From Haloarculaceae archaeon (GTDB taxonomy: Archaea > Halobacteriota > Halobacteria > Halobacteriales > Haloarculaceae), in NCBI GenBank assembly GCA_007122455.1, contig SKTU01000113.1, positions 1 through 45,148 of the forward strand: DNA of 45,148 nucleotides. Direction: 5' to 3'. The notes below the pieces were generated by a model. That model had not been told where the DNA came from. It saw only the letters and a program-made list of their open reading frames with translations, and searched no databases. Below are positions 23,871-32,060 of this stretch, piece by piece; position 1 is the first letter of the stretch, and every line of letters starts with the position of its first letter. A program made the position numbers and the translations under genes.

Positions 23871-24416
23871 TCAGTTCTCCTCCACGATGAGCGTCCCGTG
23901 CATGCCGTTGTGGCCTCGACCACAGAACTCGTTGCAGATGACGTGGTACGTTCCGGGTTCTTCGAAGGTCATCGGAACGATCCACTCGGTGTCGGGGAAG
24001 ATTTGGAGGTTGATCTGTTTGCTGAGCGTCTCTTCGGGCCGGATCGAGAAGCCGTGCTGGACGTCGTAGGCACCGAGATGAATGTCGTACTCGCGGTTGG
24101 CCTCCAGAACGACGGGGAGGCCGTCCCAGTGGAATCGCAGCCCTGCGATGTAGACCGAATCGCCGGGTGGGACGAGATACCCTTCGTCGGTCTCGCCGGC
24201 GGCGTCCTTGTATTCGGCGACGGCGGCCTGGAACTCCTGTGGGTCGACGGCGTACGTTTCGCCGATGGGGTTCTGCTCGCCGAAGCGGGTGAAGCCGCTC
24301 ATCCAGCCGAAGATGGCGAGCGACCAGAGACCGGCGATGCCGAGCCAGATCGACTCCCGTCGGTTGACCGGTTCGTCCCACCAGTTACCCTCCGGCGGAT
24401 CGAGTGGATTTGGCAC
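23871..24416 (-). CDS. CuA-containing subunit II of the heme-copper enzyme
   Basis: 181 residues. One N-terminal membrane anchor (IWLGIAGLWSLAIFGWMSGF) is followed by a cupredoxin domain with the CuA set intact: His121 in DVQHGFSI, Cys161-x3-Cys165-x3-His169-x2-Met172 in CNEFCGRGHNGM. The domain faces outside and accepts electrons from a halocyanin or cytochrome. It has an unusual ~35-residue insertion after the anchor with EYKDAAGETDEGYLVP. The stop lies 1 bp before the ATG of subunit I at 23869; the small TM peptide precedes it by 6 bp, giving a tight operon. Confidence 0.92.
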   Translation of the reverse strand: MPNPLDPPEGNWWDEPVNRRESIWLGIAGLWSLAIFGWMSGFTRFGEQNPIGETYAVDPQEFQAAVAEYKDAAGETDEGYLVPPGDSVYIAGLRFHWDGLPVVLEANREYDIHLGAYDVQHGFSIRPEETLSKQINLQIFPDTEWIVPMTFEEPGTYHVICNEFCGRGHNGMHGTLIVEEN

Positions 24417-24422
24417 GCACGA

Positions 24423-24569
24423 TCACCTCGGTGGAACTGAGAGGACGTCGATCAATCCCCAGCCGACGTAGACGACGAGGAAGAACGCCAGTGCGGCCGC
24501 TGCTAGTAGCCAGATCCGATTGTACAGCCGTTGCATCGTCGGGATCTGTTCGGTCGATGAACTGCTCAT
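24423..24569 (-). CDS. Small single-helix subunit of the CuA heme-copper enzyme
   Basis: 48 residues from the ATG at 24569, with one transmembrane helix (IWLLAAAALAFFLVVYVGWGLIDVL) after a polar N-terminus. It lies 6 bp upstream of subunit II, which supports it as a real small subunit comparable to those of ba3-type oxidases. The upstream in-frame extension to 24671 has shadow composition and is rejected. A CGTACATGTTCG site at 24619 lies 49 bp before the start. Confidence 0.7.
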   Translation of the reverse strand: MSSSSTEQIPTMQRLYNRIWLLAAAALAFFLVVYVGWGLIDVLSVPPR

Positions 24570-24618
24570 TGCTGGCTCACGGACGGTAATTCCAAGTGTC
24601 GATCCGTGGGAATTGCCG

Positions 24619-24630
24619 CGTACATGTTCG
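24619..24630 (-). promoter_or_regulatory. CGAACAT-type regulon site before the CuA/subunit I operon
   Basis: CGTACATGTTCG ends 49 bp before the ATG at 24569; one base differs from the palindrome CGAACATGTTCG, and the spacing is 11 bp (one helical turn) longer than at most other sites. Confidence 0.55.
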
Positions 24631-24692
24631 GTGCCACTGGCTTCGATCGTGGTTACGGCCTGTGCCCCCAACGGAGGCGAGTTCGCCCAAAT

Positions 24693-26021
24693 TCAGGCGC
24701 TTCGAGCGACGCGGTCGAAGAGGATTCCGACGATCGTCTGGGGACTGTGCCGAACGAGCACGAGCAGCATGTTCGCGACGAACAGCGACACGCCGATCGC
24801 GAAGGCGATCCGACCGCCCGTCGCGACTACCGTGGACGTACCGAGGAGATCACCCGCGACGATCGTGGCCGTTCCAGCGACGAGCAAGCCGAACTCTACG
24901 GCGGCAACGCGGCCATCGTAGAGCTCGTCGATCATCGGAACGTCGCGTAGACCGAGGTGGTCGCTGTAGCGGTGAATCCAGACGATGAACGGAACGACGT
25001 GGTAGAGCGTCCCGAAGACGACGAAGCCGATGACACCGATTGCGAGCAGGTGGACGGTCCCCGGAGCACCGTACAGCGTGGTCGGATCGAGCGGCGCGCG
25101 GATCCACGCCGGTGCGGTCAGAAGCGCCCACGCGATCATCGCGAGGGAGACGACGACGTACCGGCGAAGCATCGGCGTCCACTCGACCCGCGTCTCGTAC
25201 AGTCGGCGTGCGAGCAGTACGCCGATGCCGAGGACGCTGACGACGATCAGCGCGCCGCCGATGCGACCCGCCGTGGGAACGCCGAACAGTCGCCCACCGG
25301 CCAGCGAGACGACGCCGACCGGATATCCGATTTCCTCGAAGCGACGGATGTGGACGTCGATTCCGCGTAACTCCGACTGGGTGAACATCGTCGCGAGCTG
25401 GTAGAGCGCACCGATCACCGTCGTGAGCACCGCGCCGAACACCGCGACGGTCACGTGAGCCATCCGTGCCGACTCGTGGGTGACCGGTACGTTCGCGAGC
25501 GTGAACACCGGCCGCGAGAAACCGACGGCGAGCGAGAGCCCGAGCACCGAGAGGAGCAGAAAGAATCCCAACGCGACTGCGAAATGCCGCTCCGTCACGT
25601 CCCACGGACGGACGCCGAGTAGCGTCCGGGCGACGTTGTAGACGAACAGCCAGAAGCCGCACAGAACCACTGCGCCACCGAGCCACGGGGCGGCGCCGAG
25701 GACGAGCGCCCCGACGAATCCGACTAACCCTCCGGCGACGAGCCACAGCTGTACCGTCGCGATCCGCCTCGAGTGTAGCTCAGTCCCGGACCACACCGGA
25801 ACGAACTGCGTCATTGCCCCCATGATCGTGACGCAGACCCATCCCGCGAGTAGCAGGTGGACGTGGACGAGCGGGAGCGACCCTCCGGTAGTTGCGAATC
25901 CGTTGGTCGCTCCGGAGAGCACGCCAGCGAGGAGAAATCCGAGCCCGACGACGAAATGCCGTAGTGGAACCGTCATCGGCGGGCCGCGGTCCGTGTCGAT
26001 ACCAGCCGGAATTGCAGCCAT
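24693..26021 (-). CDS. 12-TM heme-copper-oxidase-like / NnrS-like membrane protein
   Basis: 442 residues from the ATG at 26021, fixed by the site at 26060; later in-frame ATG codons (25976) are possible. About twelve hydrophobic helices. His pairs sit where heme ligands would be (PLVHVHLLLAGWVCVTIMGAMTQFVPVW, ARMAHVTVAVFGAVLTTVIGALYQL, GTVHLLAIGVIGFVVFGTLYHVVPFIVWIHRY). It resembles the single-subunit, cbb3-subunit-I-like proteins annotated near NnrS/NO genes in haloarchaea, but the binuclear-centre motif is not complete. It is likely a heme and/or copper membrane protein of NO metabolism. It lies upstream of the eNOR-like operon with 123 bp between. Confidence 0.75.
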   Translation of the reverse strand: MAAIPAGIDTDRGPPMTVPLRHFVVGLGFLLAGVLSGATNGFATTGGSLPLVHVHLLLAGWVCVTIMGAMTQFVPVWSGTELHSRRIATVQLWLVAGGLVGFVGALVLGAAPWLGGAVVLCGFWLFVYNVARTLLGVRPWDVTERHFAVALGFFLLLSVLGLSLAVGFSRPVFTLANVPVTHESARMAHVTVAVFGAVLTTVIGALYQLATMFTQSELRGIDVHIRRFEEIGYPVGVVSLAGGRLFGVPTAGRIGGALIVVSVLGIGVLLARRLYETRVEWTPMLRRYVVVSLAMIAWALLTAPAWIRAPLDPTTLYGAPGTVHLLAIGVIGFVVFGTLYHVVPFIVWIHRYSDHLGLRDVPMIDELYDGRVAAVEFGLLVAGTATIVAGDLLGTSTVVATGGRIAFAIGVSLFVANMLLVLVRHSPQTIVGILFDRVARSA

Positions 26022-26059
26022 GGTCGCTGATACGATTCTACGGTCCGTTCGTATACTCG

Positions 26060-26071
26060 CGAACATCTTCG
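26060..26071 (-). promoter_or_regulatory. CGAACAT-type regulon site before the 12-TM protein gene
   Basis: CGAACATCTTCG on the plus strand ends 38 bp before the ATG at 26021 on the minus strand. Confidence 0.7.
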
Positions 26072-26082
26072 TCCCGAGCCGA

Positions 26083-26631
26083 TCAAAACGAGGGTTTGAG
26101 GGTGTCGGGGAACTCCGACTCGATGTCCGATTCGACGGCGGAAACGGTGCCGGTTTCGAGATACGTCGATTCGAGGTCAGTCAACGTCTCGTTGATCGCG
26201 TCGCTGTATTGGTGCATCGGCGCGACGCGGACGCGGACGAGGTCGTAGTCGTGACGATCCGAGAGGCCGTTCCACGCCCGGAAGGAACCGACTGCGAGCG
26301 TGTGCGCCTGCGGACAGAACGGCGTCGTCGGCGAAAACTCCGCCCGGAGGACTGCCGGATCGTCCGCCTGCTCGGCGTACCGATAGCCCGCGTCGGGGTG
26401 GCGCCTATCGAGATTCAGCCGCGCGAGGTTGTAGCCGAACGTCGCGTCGTAGACCGTTCGCCGTTCGAACAGCTCCCTGGCCGTCTCGTGGAATTGGACG
26501 TGTTCCCCGTCGGTCAATACGCCGTGACCTTCGAGAAACGGCCCCGGCTCCGGAAGCGTTGCCGGGACGAACGAGCCGTCGTCGTCGAATAGCTCCTCGT
26601 CGGTACCGAAGATCGAGCGGAGTCCGGACAT
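26083..26631 (-). CDS. Unknown haloarchaeal protein in the CGAACAT regulon
   Basis: 182 residues from the ATG at 26631, fixed by the site at 26670. The C-terminal half has AEFSPTTPFCPQAHTLAVGSFRAW followed by YDLVRVRVAPMHQYSDAINETL, distantly like MIP18/DUF59 (a T-x-x-x-C-P motif, then a V.V.V..P strand), hinting at Fe-S or metal-centre maturation. A single Cys and several His residues in PFCPQAHT support metal binding. No membrane segment is present. Its neighbours are the copper ATPase and the 12-TM protein; a helper role for metal-cofactor assembly is inferred. I cannot name the family. Confidence 0.7.
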   Translation of the reverse strand: MSGLRSIFGTDEELFDDDGSFVPATLPEPGPFLEGHGVLTDGEHVQFHETARELFERRTVYDATFGYNLARLNLDRRHPDAGYRYAEQADDPAVLRAEFSPTTPFCPQAHTLAVGSFRAWNGLSDRHDYDLVRVRVAPMHQYSDAINETLTDLESTYLETGTVSAVESDIESEFPDTLKPSF

Positions 26632-26669
26632 GGGCGAACGTTGGTCCGATCCGGACCTATGGCTACGGC

Positions 26670-26681
26670 CGGACATGTTCG
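26670..26681 (-). promoter_or_regulatory. CGAACAT-type regulon site before the 26631 gene
   Basis: CGGACATGTTCG, one base off the palindrome, ends 38 bp before the ATG at 26631; it lies just 3' of the copper ATPase stop. Confidence 0.7.
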
Positions 26682-26690
26682 AGACGTCGG

Positions 26691-29117
26691 CTACTCGTCG
26701 AGCAGCGGTCGGATCGAGTTGCCGACGACGATCGTACTCGAGGCGGCCATCGCGACCGCAGCGAGGAGCGGGTTGAGCAGTCCCGAGATCGCGAGCGGAA
26801 TCGCGATCCCGTTGTAGACGAACGCCCACGCGAGATTCTGTTTGATCCGGCCGTTCGTCCGCTCGGCGATCGCGAACGTCTCGCCGACCGATCGCAACTC
26901 GTCGGTGACGATGACGGCGTCCGCCGCGTCGGTCGCGAGCTTCGTGCCGCTCCCGAGGGCGATGCCGAGATCGGCCGCGGCCAGCGCCGGCGCGTCGTTC
27001 GTCCCGTCGCCGACCATCGCAACCGTGCCGCGACGGCGAAGCCGGCGGATCGCTTCAGCCTTCCCCTCCGGCGGGACGCCGGCGAACAGCTCGTCGACGC
27101 CGTCGACGTCCCGGAATCGGTCGGCGCTTCTTCCCTCGTCGCCGGTGAGCACAACGACGTCCCGTCCGTCCGACAGCGTCTCGACGGCCTCCCTGAACGC
27201 AGCTCGCGGTCGGTCGGTCACGACGATCACGCCCCGCCCTCGATCGCCCCACCCGACGACGACCGGGATATCGCCCGCTCGACGAGCGTCCTCGATCCGC
27301 CGCTCGATCTCGGCATCGAGGCCAAAGCCGCGACGCCGAAGGAGCTCGGGATGGCCGACGACGACGTTCGTTCCGTCGACGGGGGCACTGACGCCACGCG
27401 CGTCTCGATCGAACGCGTTCGGATCGGCGACCGTTCGCGTCCCGCCATCGGTGACCGCGGATCGTCGGTCGTCGAACGTCGCGTCGGCGTGTTCGACGAT
27501 CGCCGACGCGATCGGATGCTCGGAGAGCGCTTCGACGGCCGCGGCGCGGCGAAGCAGCTCGTCCGGGCGGTCGGCGTAGACGGACGCGACGGACATCGAT
27601 CCCTCCGTGAGCGTCCCCGTCTTGTCGAGGACGACGACGTCGACGTTCGGCGCGTCCTCGAAGACGCTCTCGGTTGCGACGACGATCCCGCGTTCGGTGG
27701 CCGCTCGGAGCCCCGAGGCGATCGCGAGCGGCGTCGCGAGCCCGAGCGCGCACGGACAGGAGACGATGAGCACCGTCAGTCCGAGCAAAAGCGCCGTCGT
27801 GAACGGAGCCCCACTGAGGAGGAGCCAGCCGGTGACGATCGTCGCCACGACGATCACGAGTGGAACGAACACGGTCGCGAGTTTGTCCGCCAGTCGCTGG
27901 ACGCCGGGGGAGCTGCTCTGGATCGACCAGAGCAGTTCGACGAGTCGGTCGACCGTGCTCTCGGCGTCCGGACCGACCTCGACGACCAGCGCCGCATCGG
28001 TGACGACCGTTCCGCCGCGGGCGTGGTCCCAGACCGCCTTCTCCACCGGGTGAGATTCGCCGGTGACGAGCGATTCGTCGACCGCCGCAGCGCCCTCTAC
28101 GACGGTTCCATCGAGGGGGATCCGCTCCCCTGGCCGAACGAGCAGCTTCGTCCCCGGCTCGACGTCCGCCACTGGGACGACGTCCCCGCTCTCGAGGAGG
28201 CGAGCCTCCGCTGCCTGCTGGGCTGTCAGTTCCGAGAGCAGATCCACCGCCCGCCGCTTGATCGTCCCCTCGTAATACGTCCCGGCGGTCACGACGAGGA
28301 CGATCGCCACGCTCACGTCGAAGTAGAGATCGGTCCGACCGACGACCATCGCGAGCGTGCTGTACGCGTAGGCACTGAGGGCGGCGATCGAGACGAGCAG
28401 ATCCATGTTCGGAACGCCGGCGCGGAGGCTGACGACCGCTCCGCGGAGGATCGGCCACCCGGTATAAAAGAGAACGAACGACGACATCAGCCAGATGTTC
28501 GCGACGACGTAGCGGCCGTCGTAGCCGCCGAACTCGACGATCGGATCGTAGCCGAAGTAGGTGGGATAGAGGAAGATTGCGTACCACACCATCACCATCA
28601 TCCCGAACAGACCACCGCCGACGAGGAACTTCGCGAGTTCGCCGCCGCGGCTCGCGTCCGAGCGTCCGTGGCTGCGGTCGTGAGCCGTGTAGCCGTAGCC
28701 GGAGAGTAGCTCCGGGAGCTCGCTCTCCTCGACGACGTCGGGATCGTAGACGACTCGAACGGTGTCGGTGGCGTAGCTCGCCGCGACGCCGTCGACGCCG
28801 TCGATCCCAGCGGATCGCCCTTCGATGAACGCCTCACACGTCGTGCAGTGCATCCCCTCGACCGTGAGGAACGCACTTTCGCCATCGGTCACCGCACTCG
28901 TCCGCTCCGTGTCGCGTTCGCCCTCGACAGCGTCCCGGATCGCGGCCGCTTCGACGTCGGGAACGTCGCCGAGCGCCCGCTGTACCTCGAGACAGCCGCG
29001 ACAGCAGAACGATCCCTCGACGTCCTCGCCGGTGATCGGTGTCGCCGGGACCGGAAGGCTACAGAGCTCACACTCCGGATCGGCCGTCGCTTCCTCGTGC
29101 CGAGATCTTCCTGACAT
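26691..29117 (-). CDS. Second copper-type P1B ATPase (FixI/CtpA-like)
   Basis: 808 residues. The N-terminal metal module has five Cys (C16, C19, C38, C39, C42), then an HMA domain with GMHCTTC, eight membrane helices, TGES, SCPCALGLATP, DKTGTLTEG and GDGTNDAPALAAADLGIALGSGT. Domain order and the extra Cys module match the paralogue at 18912; the membrane site is CPC in both. The gene lies between the regulon gene at 26631 and the ba3 genes, divergent from the cbaD-like gene. No regulon site precedes it, so the two pumps appear to be controlled differently. Role: copper delivery for CuA/CuB of the ba3 oxidase, inferred from context. Confidence 0.92.
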   Translation of the reverse strand: MSGRSRHEEATADPECELCSLPVPATPITGEDVEGSFCCRGCLEVQRALGDVPDVEAAAIRDAVEGERDTERTSAVTDGESAFLTVEGMHCTTCEAFIEGRSAGIDGVDGVAASYATDTVRVVYDPDVVEESELPELLSGYGYTAHDRSHGRSDASRGGELAKFLVGGGLFGMMVMVWYAIFLYPTYFGYDPIVEFGGYDGRYVVANIWLMSSFVLFYTGWPILRGAVVSLRAGVPNMDLLVSIAALSAYAYSTLAMVVGRTDLYFDVSVAIVLVVTAGTYYEGTIKRRAVDLLSELTAQQAAEARLLESGDVVPVADVEPGTKLLVRPGERIPLDGTVVEGAAAVDESLVTGESHPVEKAVWDHARGGTVVTDAALVVEVGPDAESTVDRLVELLWSIQSSSPGVQRLADKLATVFVPLVIVVATIVTGWLLLSGAPFTTALLLGLTVLIVSCPCALGLATPLAIASGLRAATERGIVVATESVFEDAPNVDVVVLDKTGTLTEGSMSVASVYADRPDELLRRAAAVEALSEHPIASAIVEHADATFDDRRSAVTDGGTRTVADPNAFDRDARGVSAPVDGTNVVVGHPELLRRRGFGLDAEIERRIEDARRAGDIPVVVGWGDRGRGVIVVTDRPRAAFREAVETLSDGRDVVVLTGDEGRSADRFRDVDGVDELFAGVPPEGKAEAIRRLRRRGTVAMVGDGTNDAPALAAADLGIALGSGTKLATDAADAVIVTDELRSVGETFAIAERTNGRIKQNLAWAFVYNGIAIPLAISGLLNPLLAAVAMAASSTIVVGNSIRPLLDE

Positions 29118-29159
29118 TCGATTACTCGTTCCTCGCGAGCCGTGTTGCGGTCGGAACGG

Positions 29160-29360
29160 TTACGCCGACGTCCCGTCGTGTCCGTGATCGTCGTCGATGG
29201 GCTGCATCGCGACGTACAGCGCGACGAAGACGATAACGACGTTGATCGCCGCGAAGACGCCGGCGGTACCCGAAAGAGTCAGCGCGTACCACGCGACGGG
29301 GAGAAGTGCGAGCAGTCCGAGAGCGACGACCTGGTGTGGGCCGAGCTGATCGACGTCCAT
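29160..29360 (-). CDS. Small membrane subunit associated with ba3 oxidase
   Basis: 66 residues from the ATG at 29360 (a second ATG at 29378 is in frame), with two helices (VVALGLLALLPVAWYALTL and GVFAAINVVIVFVALYVAMQ) and a His/Asp-rich tail (PIDDDHGHDGTSA). It resembles the small haloarchaeal proteins annotated as ba3-oxidase subunits. It is on the opposite strand to the cba operon and upstream of the copper ATPase, with which it may be co-transcribed (42 bp apart). Confidence 0.65.
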   Translation of the reverse strand: MDVDQLGPHQVVALGLLALLPVAWYALTLSGTAGVFAAINVVIVFVALYVAMQPIDDDHGHDGTSA

Positions 29361-29461
29361 GTGGGCGTCGTACGGCAACTCGACTAATAGTGGGTCGGTG
29401 GATTCTCAGTTGCTGGGAATCCCTAGAGCGAATTTGAAAACCCCCGTCCAAGCGATGGTGT

Positions 29462-29623
29462 ATGACTGAGCTGGAGCGCGAAATCGGCCACGACGAGTAC
29501 GATCCGATCGGGACCTTGGCCCTGATAGCGGTCTACTCCGCGATACTGGTCGTCATGTGGCTGTTCATGTACTTCGTCGAATTCCTCGGGAACGATCTGA
29601 CTGTCGTGGGGGTGATCGGATGA
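29462..29623 (+). CDS. Small ba3-oxidase subunit (CbaD-like)
   Basis: 53 residues from the ATG at 29462 to a TGA at 29621-29623 that overlaps the ATG of subunit II (ATGA). It carries an acidic N-terminus (MTELEREIGHDEYDPIG) and one transmembrane helix (TLALIAVYSAILVVMWLFMYFVEFL). Its position as first gene of the oxidase operon and its single-helix form match the small subunit IIa/CbaD of ba3 oxidases. The overlap with the next gene argues that it is translated. Confidence 0.8.
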   Translation: MTELEREIGHDEYDPIGTLALIAVYSAILVVMWLFMYFVEFLGNDLTVVGVIG

Positions 29624-30123
29624 ACATTCACACCTACGAGAAACTCTGGTTGGCCGCCGCGATGGTGCTCATCGTCGGGTTCATCGCGACGATCACGTAC
29701 GGCTCCGTCGGCGTCGGCGTCGCCATGATCGACGACTCGGAGGCGACGCTCGATCCGAACGATCTGGGCGAGGACGAGCGATTCGCCGAGCCACGAGTCG
29801 AACACGTCGGCGACAACGAGTACGAGGCATACGTTGTCGCCCGTCAGTTCATCTTCCAACCGAACCCGATCGAAGTACCGGCAGGGAGTACGGTGACGTT
29901 CTACGTTACCAGTGCCGACGTCATTCACAGCTTCAGCATCGTCGGCACCAACGCGAACACGATGGTGATCCCGGGCGAGGTTGCGACGATGACCGTCGAA
30001 ATCGACGAACCCGGCGAGTACGGGATCCTCTGTAACGAATACTGCGGTGCCGGTCACCACGACATGGAAGGATTGCTGATCGTCCACCCCGAAGACGAGT
30101 TCGACCTGGAGGGTGAGGAATGA
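29620..30123 (+). CDS. cbaB: ba3-type terminal oxidase subunit II (CuA)
   Basis: 167 residues from the ATG at 29620. One membrane anchor (LWLAAAMVLIVGFIATITYGSVGV) is followed by a cupredoxin domain with complete CuA ligands: His103 in DVIHSFSI, Cys138-x3-Cys142-x3-His146-x2-Met149 in CNEYCGAGHHDM. It collects electrons (halocyanin in other haloarchaea) outside the membrane and passes them to subunit I. The stop overlaps the ATG of cbaA (ATGA), and the start overlaps the CbaD-like gene. Gene symbol by analogy with the Natronomonas operon. Confidence 0.92.
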   Translation: MNIHTYEKLWLAAAMVLIVGFIATITYGSVGVGVAMIDDSEATLDPNDLGEDERFAEPRVEHVGDNEYEAYVVARQFIFQPNPIEVPAGSTVTFYVTSADVIHSFSIVGTNANTMVIPGEVATMTVEIDEPGEYGILCNEYCGAGHHDMEGLLIVHPEDEFDLEGEE

Positions 30124-31853
30124 GCGCCTACGTCGACCAGTTCCCGGCCGAAGCCAGGATCGTTCGCGCCGCCTTCTGGAGTTCGTTCATCGCACTCGGC
30201 GTCGGCGGGCTGCTCGGCCTGGTGCAGGTTCTCCACCGGACGGACGTCGTTCGGTTCATGAGCGGCGCCGACTACTACACCGTGCTCACGCTCCACGGCG
30301 TGTTGCTTGCGATCACGTTCACGATCTTCTTCCTCGTCGGCATCTTCACGTGGGCGATCACGACGAGTCTCGATCGGGGTCTCGAGAACCTCCGATTCAC
30401 CTGGCTCTGGTACGGGCTGATGTCGGTCGGGACGGTGCTGGCTGCGATCCCGATTCTCGCCGGCTTCGTCGGATCGGTCGACATGAGCGCGAGCGTCCTC
30501 TTTACCTTTTACGCACCGATGCAGGCGCACCCGCTGTTCTACCTCGGCCTGACGATCTTCGTCGTCGGGACGTGGCTCGCCGGCGCCGACTGGTTCCGGA
30601 CGTGGTTGGTCTGGAAGCGCGAGCACCCAGACGAACGGATCCCACTGCCGACGTTTATGGTGCTGACGACGATGCTGTTCTGGTATCTCTCCAGCCTCGG
30701 CGTTGCGCTGTCGATTCTGCTTTTCCTTCTGCCCTGGTCGCTCGGCATCTGGGAGCAGGTGAACGCGTTGCTGACGAGAACGCTCTTCTGGTATTTCGGC
30801 CACGCGGTCGTCTACTTCTGGCTGATGCCAGCCTACATGATGTGGTATCTCATGCTACCGAAGATCTCCGGTGGGAAACTGTTCAGTGATCCCCTGGCCA
30901 GAGTGGTGTTCGTGCTCTTTTTGATCCTCTCGACGCCGACCGGGATTCACCACCAGTATCTCGATCCCGGGATCGCGGAGGGGTTCAAGTTCATCGTGAT
31001 GACGAACACGTTCTTCCTCCTGTTGCCGAGTTTGCTCACGGCATTCACCGTCGTCGCGAGCATGGAGCACGGTGCTCGACAGCGCGGCGGAACGGGGTAT
31101 TTCGGCTGGCTGAAGGCGCTCCCGTGGCGCGACCCGATCTTCACGGGGATGGCACTCGCCGGTCTGATGTTCGCCGCGGCCGGCTTCTCGGGGATGATCA
31201 ACGCCGGGATGAACATCAACTACCTCGTTCACAACACGTTCTGGGTCGTCGGTCACTTCCACCTCACCGTCGGTACGGCGGTCGCGCTCACGTTCATGGC
31301 CGCCAGTTACTGGTTCATCCCGCAGGTGACCGGCAAGCGGCTGTGGAACAAGTCGGTCGCGCTCTGGCAGGTGCTGCTGTGGTTCGTCGGCATGACGTTC
31401 ATGTCGAACGCGATGCACCGCGCCGGTCTGCTGGGCGTTCCACGGCGAACCGCCGAACCCCAGTACGCCGGCTTCGAGTTCGAGGCCGGGCTCGGATCGG
31501 TCGCGGAGCTCGACGCACAGATCGCACTCGGGGGGACGCTGCTTTTCGTCTCCGTCGTGCTGTTCCTCGCGAACGTCGTCATGACGGCCGTCGGCGACCG
31601 CATCGACGACCTCCCGGATAACGAGTACGCCGACACGCTCTCGGGAGCCGACGACGCGCCGCTGGTGCTGGACAACCTCAAGCTGTGGACCGCGATCGCG
31701 GTCGTGCTCGTGATCCTCGCGTACACGCTGCCGCTTCTCTCGATCATCGACCGGGGCGGCGTGTTCGGTCCTGGCGGCGGCGCGTTCCCGATGGTTGCCG
31801 AGTCGCTCCGACTCGTCGTCGTGGCTGCGGTCGACGCGGGGGTGATCGGCTGA
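30120..31853 (+). CDS. cbaA: ba3-type terminal oxidase subunit I
   Basis: 577 residues, about 13 membrane helices. Ligands of a B-type oxygen reductase are complete: His59 in LTLHGVLLA (low-spin heme b), His228 with cross-linked Tyr232 in GHAVVYFW, His277/His278 in HHQYLDP, and His379/His381 in VVGHFHLTVG. It reduces O2 to water and pumps protons by the single K-type channel expected of this type. The stop overlaps the start of the next small subunit by TGATG. It is the positive control against which the Gln-containing subunit I at 22139 differs. Confidence 0.95.
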   Translation: MSAYVDQFPAEARIVRAAFWSSFIALGVGGLLGLVQVLHRTDVVRFMSGADYYTVLTLHGVLLAITFTIFFLVGIFTWAITTSLDRGLENLRFTWLWYGLMSVGTVLAAIPILAGFVGSVDMSASVLFTFYAPMQAHPLFYLGLTIFVVGTWLAGADWFRTWLVWKREHPDERIPLPTFMVLTTMLFWYLSSLGVALSILLFLLPWSLGIWEQVNALLTRTLFWYFGHAVVYFWLMPAYMMWYLMLPKISGGKLFSDPLARVVFVLFLILSTPTGIHHQYLDPGIAEGFKFIVMTNTFFLLLPSLLTAFTVVASMEHGARQRGGTGYFGWLKALPWRDPIFTGMALAGLMFAAAGFSGMINAGMNINYLVHNTFWVVGHFHLTVGTAVALTFMAASYWFIPQVTGKRLWNKSVALWQVLLWFVGMTFMSNAMHRAGLLGVPRRTAEPQYAGFEFEAGLGSVAELDAQIALGGTLLFVSVVLFLANVVMTAVGDRIDDLPDNEYADTLSGADDAPLVLDNLKLWTAIAVVLVILAYTLPLLSIIDRGGVFGPGGGAFPMVAESLRLVVVAAVDAGVIG

Positions 31854-32053
31854 TGCGCATCTCCCGCGCCGGACTGCTCGTCGTCATCGCGATCATGATT
31901 CCGATACTCGTCGAGCTCCGGACCGTACTGGCGTATTTCAGTGTCAGTATCTCCGTCATGGAGACCGTCCTCATCGGAGCACTCGCCGTCGGTGCACTCG
32001 TCCTCTGGGCCGTCTTCCCGTCGACCGATACCAACAGACCGAACGGGGAGTGA
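31853..32053 (+). CDS. Small membrane subunit after cbaA
   Basis: 66 residues with two helices (AGLLVVIAIMIPILVELRTVL and METVLIGALAVGALVLWAVFP), ending in a polar tail. The ATG overlaps the TGA of cbaA (TGATG), which indicates coupled translation and membership of the ba3 complex. Seven bases separate it from the SCO1 gene. I do not assign one of the historical cba letters. Confidence 0.75.
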   Translation: MRISRAGLLVVIAIMIPILVELRTVLAYFSVSISVMETVLIGALAVGALVLWAVFPSTDTNRPNGE

Positions 32054-32060
32054 CGACGGA

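Noticed and set aside
22160-23890. A 576-codon open frame on the plus strand.
   Set aside because: It is the antisense shadow of the heme-copper subunit I gene; translation is Arg/Asp/Gln-rich with no motif. GC-rich DNA produces such long antisense frames.
26559-28709. A 716-codon open frame on the plus strand.
   Set aside because: It is the antisense shadow of the second copper ATPase; composition is Arg/Asp/Gly without hydrophobic helices or family resemblance.
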